Shown: piece after piece, positions 63,260-64,000 of the stretch
Numbering within the stretch: position 1 is the stretch's first letter
Layout: each line of letters begins with the position of its first letter
Assembly: GCA_964036045.1 (NCBI GenBank)
Contig: OZ038380.1
Span: 10,749,913-10,813,912, forward strand
DNA: 64,000 nucleotides
Source: Eutreptiella sp. 'Long Island Sound 2002'
Taxonomy: Eukaryota; Euglenozoa; Euglenophyceae; Eutreptiales; Eutreptiaceae
Reading direction: 5' to 3'
The notes under the pieces: generated by a model
Database searches by the model: none
Seen by the model: the letters and a program-made list of their open reading frames with translations, nothing else
Told to the model about the DNA's origin: nothing
Translations under genes and position numbers: made by a program

Positions 63260-64000
63260 TGGTAGCAGAGGCTACCTGAATGTTGTTCCTTTGGTGTCCC
63301 AACCACAGCTAGCTCCCCAGTACGGCCCCGTAGACTCCGCCACCTCCGGAGACGTAACGATTACGCTGCCGTGGTGCTGTGCGAACGAGGCCTTGAGAGG
63401 AATGCCTTGCGCAAGCCCAAATTGCCCAAGAAGGGCACAAATCAGCAGCTGTGGAGGCCCAGATTACAATCAAGATCCCAGTCGAAATTGGCCATCAAGC
63501 AGCTGGAATCTCCCAGCCTACGCTAATGGCAACGCTCCGGTGGAGCTTACGGAGCTGGCAGGTACTAATACTCCTTACCAATGTCCACATTTTGAGACCA
63601 TCGACGCCGACATTGACGACATTGAGATGGGTGGTCCAGGTGAGGTATCTACCTATAATCGACCAGCCAATTGGGCACAATGGGACAACCATTTGTCTTC
63701 AGAAGTGACCCGTAACCTTGAGGCGCTTGAGGCCCTTTGTCTATTAGCCACGTCTAAGCTGATAGGACAAGAAAGAATCGCCTCTGATTTTTTATTTGAA
63801 TATTTTTTCCTTCTTCAAGAAGAAATTAATACCAGGATGTGGTGGTGTTCTCAAGAAGATGAATCTTTTGCCATTTTTTTGCAGATCTGGGAGGCAAGTC
63901 CCTTCCCGAAGGAGAAGACCAAGGCACCTGTTGCCGGGCCCTCCGCCCCTCATCCCTCTGTTTCCATCCGCGACGATCTAGCCGCCGCGGTTGAGGAAGG
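63096..64000 (+). CDS. Gypsy-2c gag, partial at window end
   Basis: I translated this frame by hand from the ATG at 63096 to the end of the window and found no stop. It matches the N-terminal 300 residues of Gypsy-2a gag with scattered substitutions and, like the others, starts in the LTR and reads through the primer binding site. The functional state of the rest cannot be judged. Confidence 0.88.
   Translation, partial: MDLASVVAALASVGVRVSGSTPNSSIQGDSSRACPTGLAGPEPSGTHNDPRQHFHGSRGYLNVVPLVSQPQLAPQYGPVDSATSGDVTITLPWCCANEALRGMPCASPNCPRRAQISSCGGPDYNQDPSRNWPSSSWNLPAYANGNAPVELTELAGTNTPYQCPHFETIDADIDDIEMGGPGEVSTYNRPANWAQWDNHLSSEVTRNLEALEALCLLATSKLIGQERIASDFLFEYFFLLQEEINTRMWWCSQEDESFAIFLQIWEASPFPKEKTKAPVAGPSAPHPSVSIRDDLAAAVEE

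Larger units (their letters stand above)
62728..64000 (+). mobile_element. Gypsy-2c, left part (runs off the window)
   Basis: This is a third Gypsy-2 element inserted into Gypsy-2b gag after GAATG (62723-62727). It has an LTR, a primer site and the start of gag, and is the most diverged of the three. Confidence 0.92.

Noticed and set aside
1-64000. CRISPR arrays, rRNA genes, prokaryotic operons
   Set aside because: No regularly spaced repeats with unique spacers, no rRNA-like sequence, and spliced genes and LTR elements show eukaryotic nuclear DNA.

Overview
This is nuclear DNA of a eukaryote, probably a unicellular alga or related protist. It has a host gene with GT-AG introns, a second host gene encoding a membrane-anchored glycosyltransferase, a nearly identical tandem gene duplication, long GC-rich low-complexity spacers, and a right half made almost entirely of nested retrotransposons. 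Nothing seen fixes the lineage. A dinoflagellate would fit the tandem gene copies and the splice acceptor just before a start codon, but a green alga is not excluded.

Left part (1-7353): a tandem pair of asparagine synthetase (glutamine-hydrolysing) genes. The window opens inside the first copy, so only its last exon (221-528) is present. The second copy is complete in three exons (2878-6212). The 1669 bases from 1 recur at 5685-7353 with about four mismatches. Positions 7354-10311 hold a decayed LINE 3' end and short tandem repeats.

10312-15648: a tyrosine-recombinase retrotransposon with the split direct repeats A1 - ORFs - B1 - A2 - B2 and the order gag, tyrosine recombinase, reverse transcriptase/RNase H. 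A short poly(A) retroposon has landed in its gag and, by shifting the frame, makes gag and recombinase look like one 922-codon ORF.

16062-18447: a two-exon gene for a type II membrane protein resembling ribitol-5-phosphate xylosyltransferase 1 (RXYLT1/TMEM5). 18448-25871 is spacer: poly(G) tracts, minisatellites and hairpin-forming repeats, with no gene I can defend.

25872-64000: nested chromodomain Ty3/gypsy elements of two families. A minus-strand Gypsy-1 copy (1b) is the host. It is split at a 4-5 base target duplication by a plus-strand three-LTR Gypsy-1 composite (1a, 28595-54812). That composite is split by a complete Gypsy-2 element (2a, 37687-48465, target duplication CCTAC). The pol of 1b is also interrupted by Gypsy-2b (from 59835), itself interrupted by Gypsy-2c (from 62728).

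Both gypsy families carry a Dam-like adenine-methyltransferase domain between protease and reverse transcriptase, and both have gag and pol in one frame separated by a single stop codon. Gypsy-2 gag starts inside the LTR and is read through the primer binding site. Each Gypsy-1 LTR holds a tRNA-Lys(UUU)-like cloverleaf. These are the most unusual things in the window.
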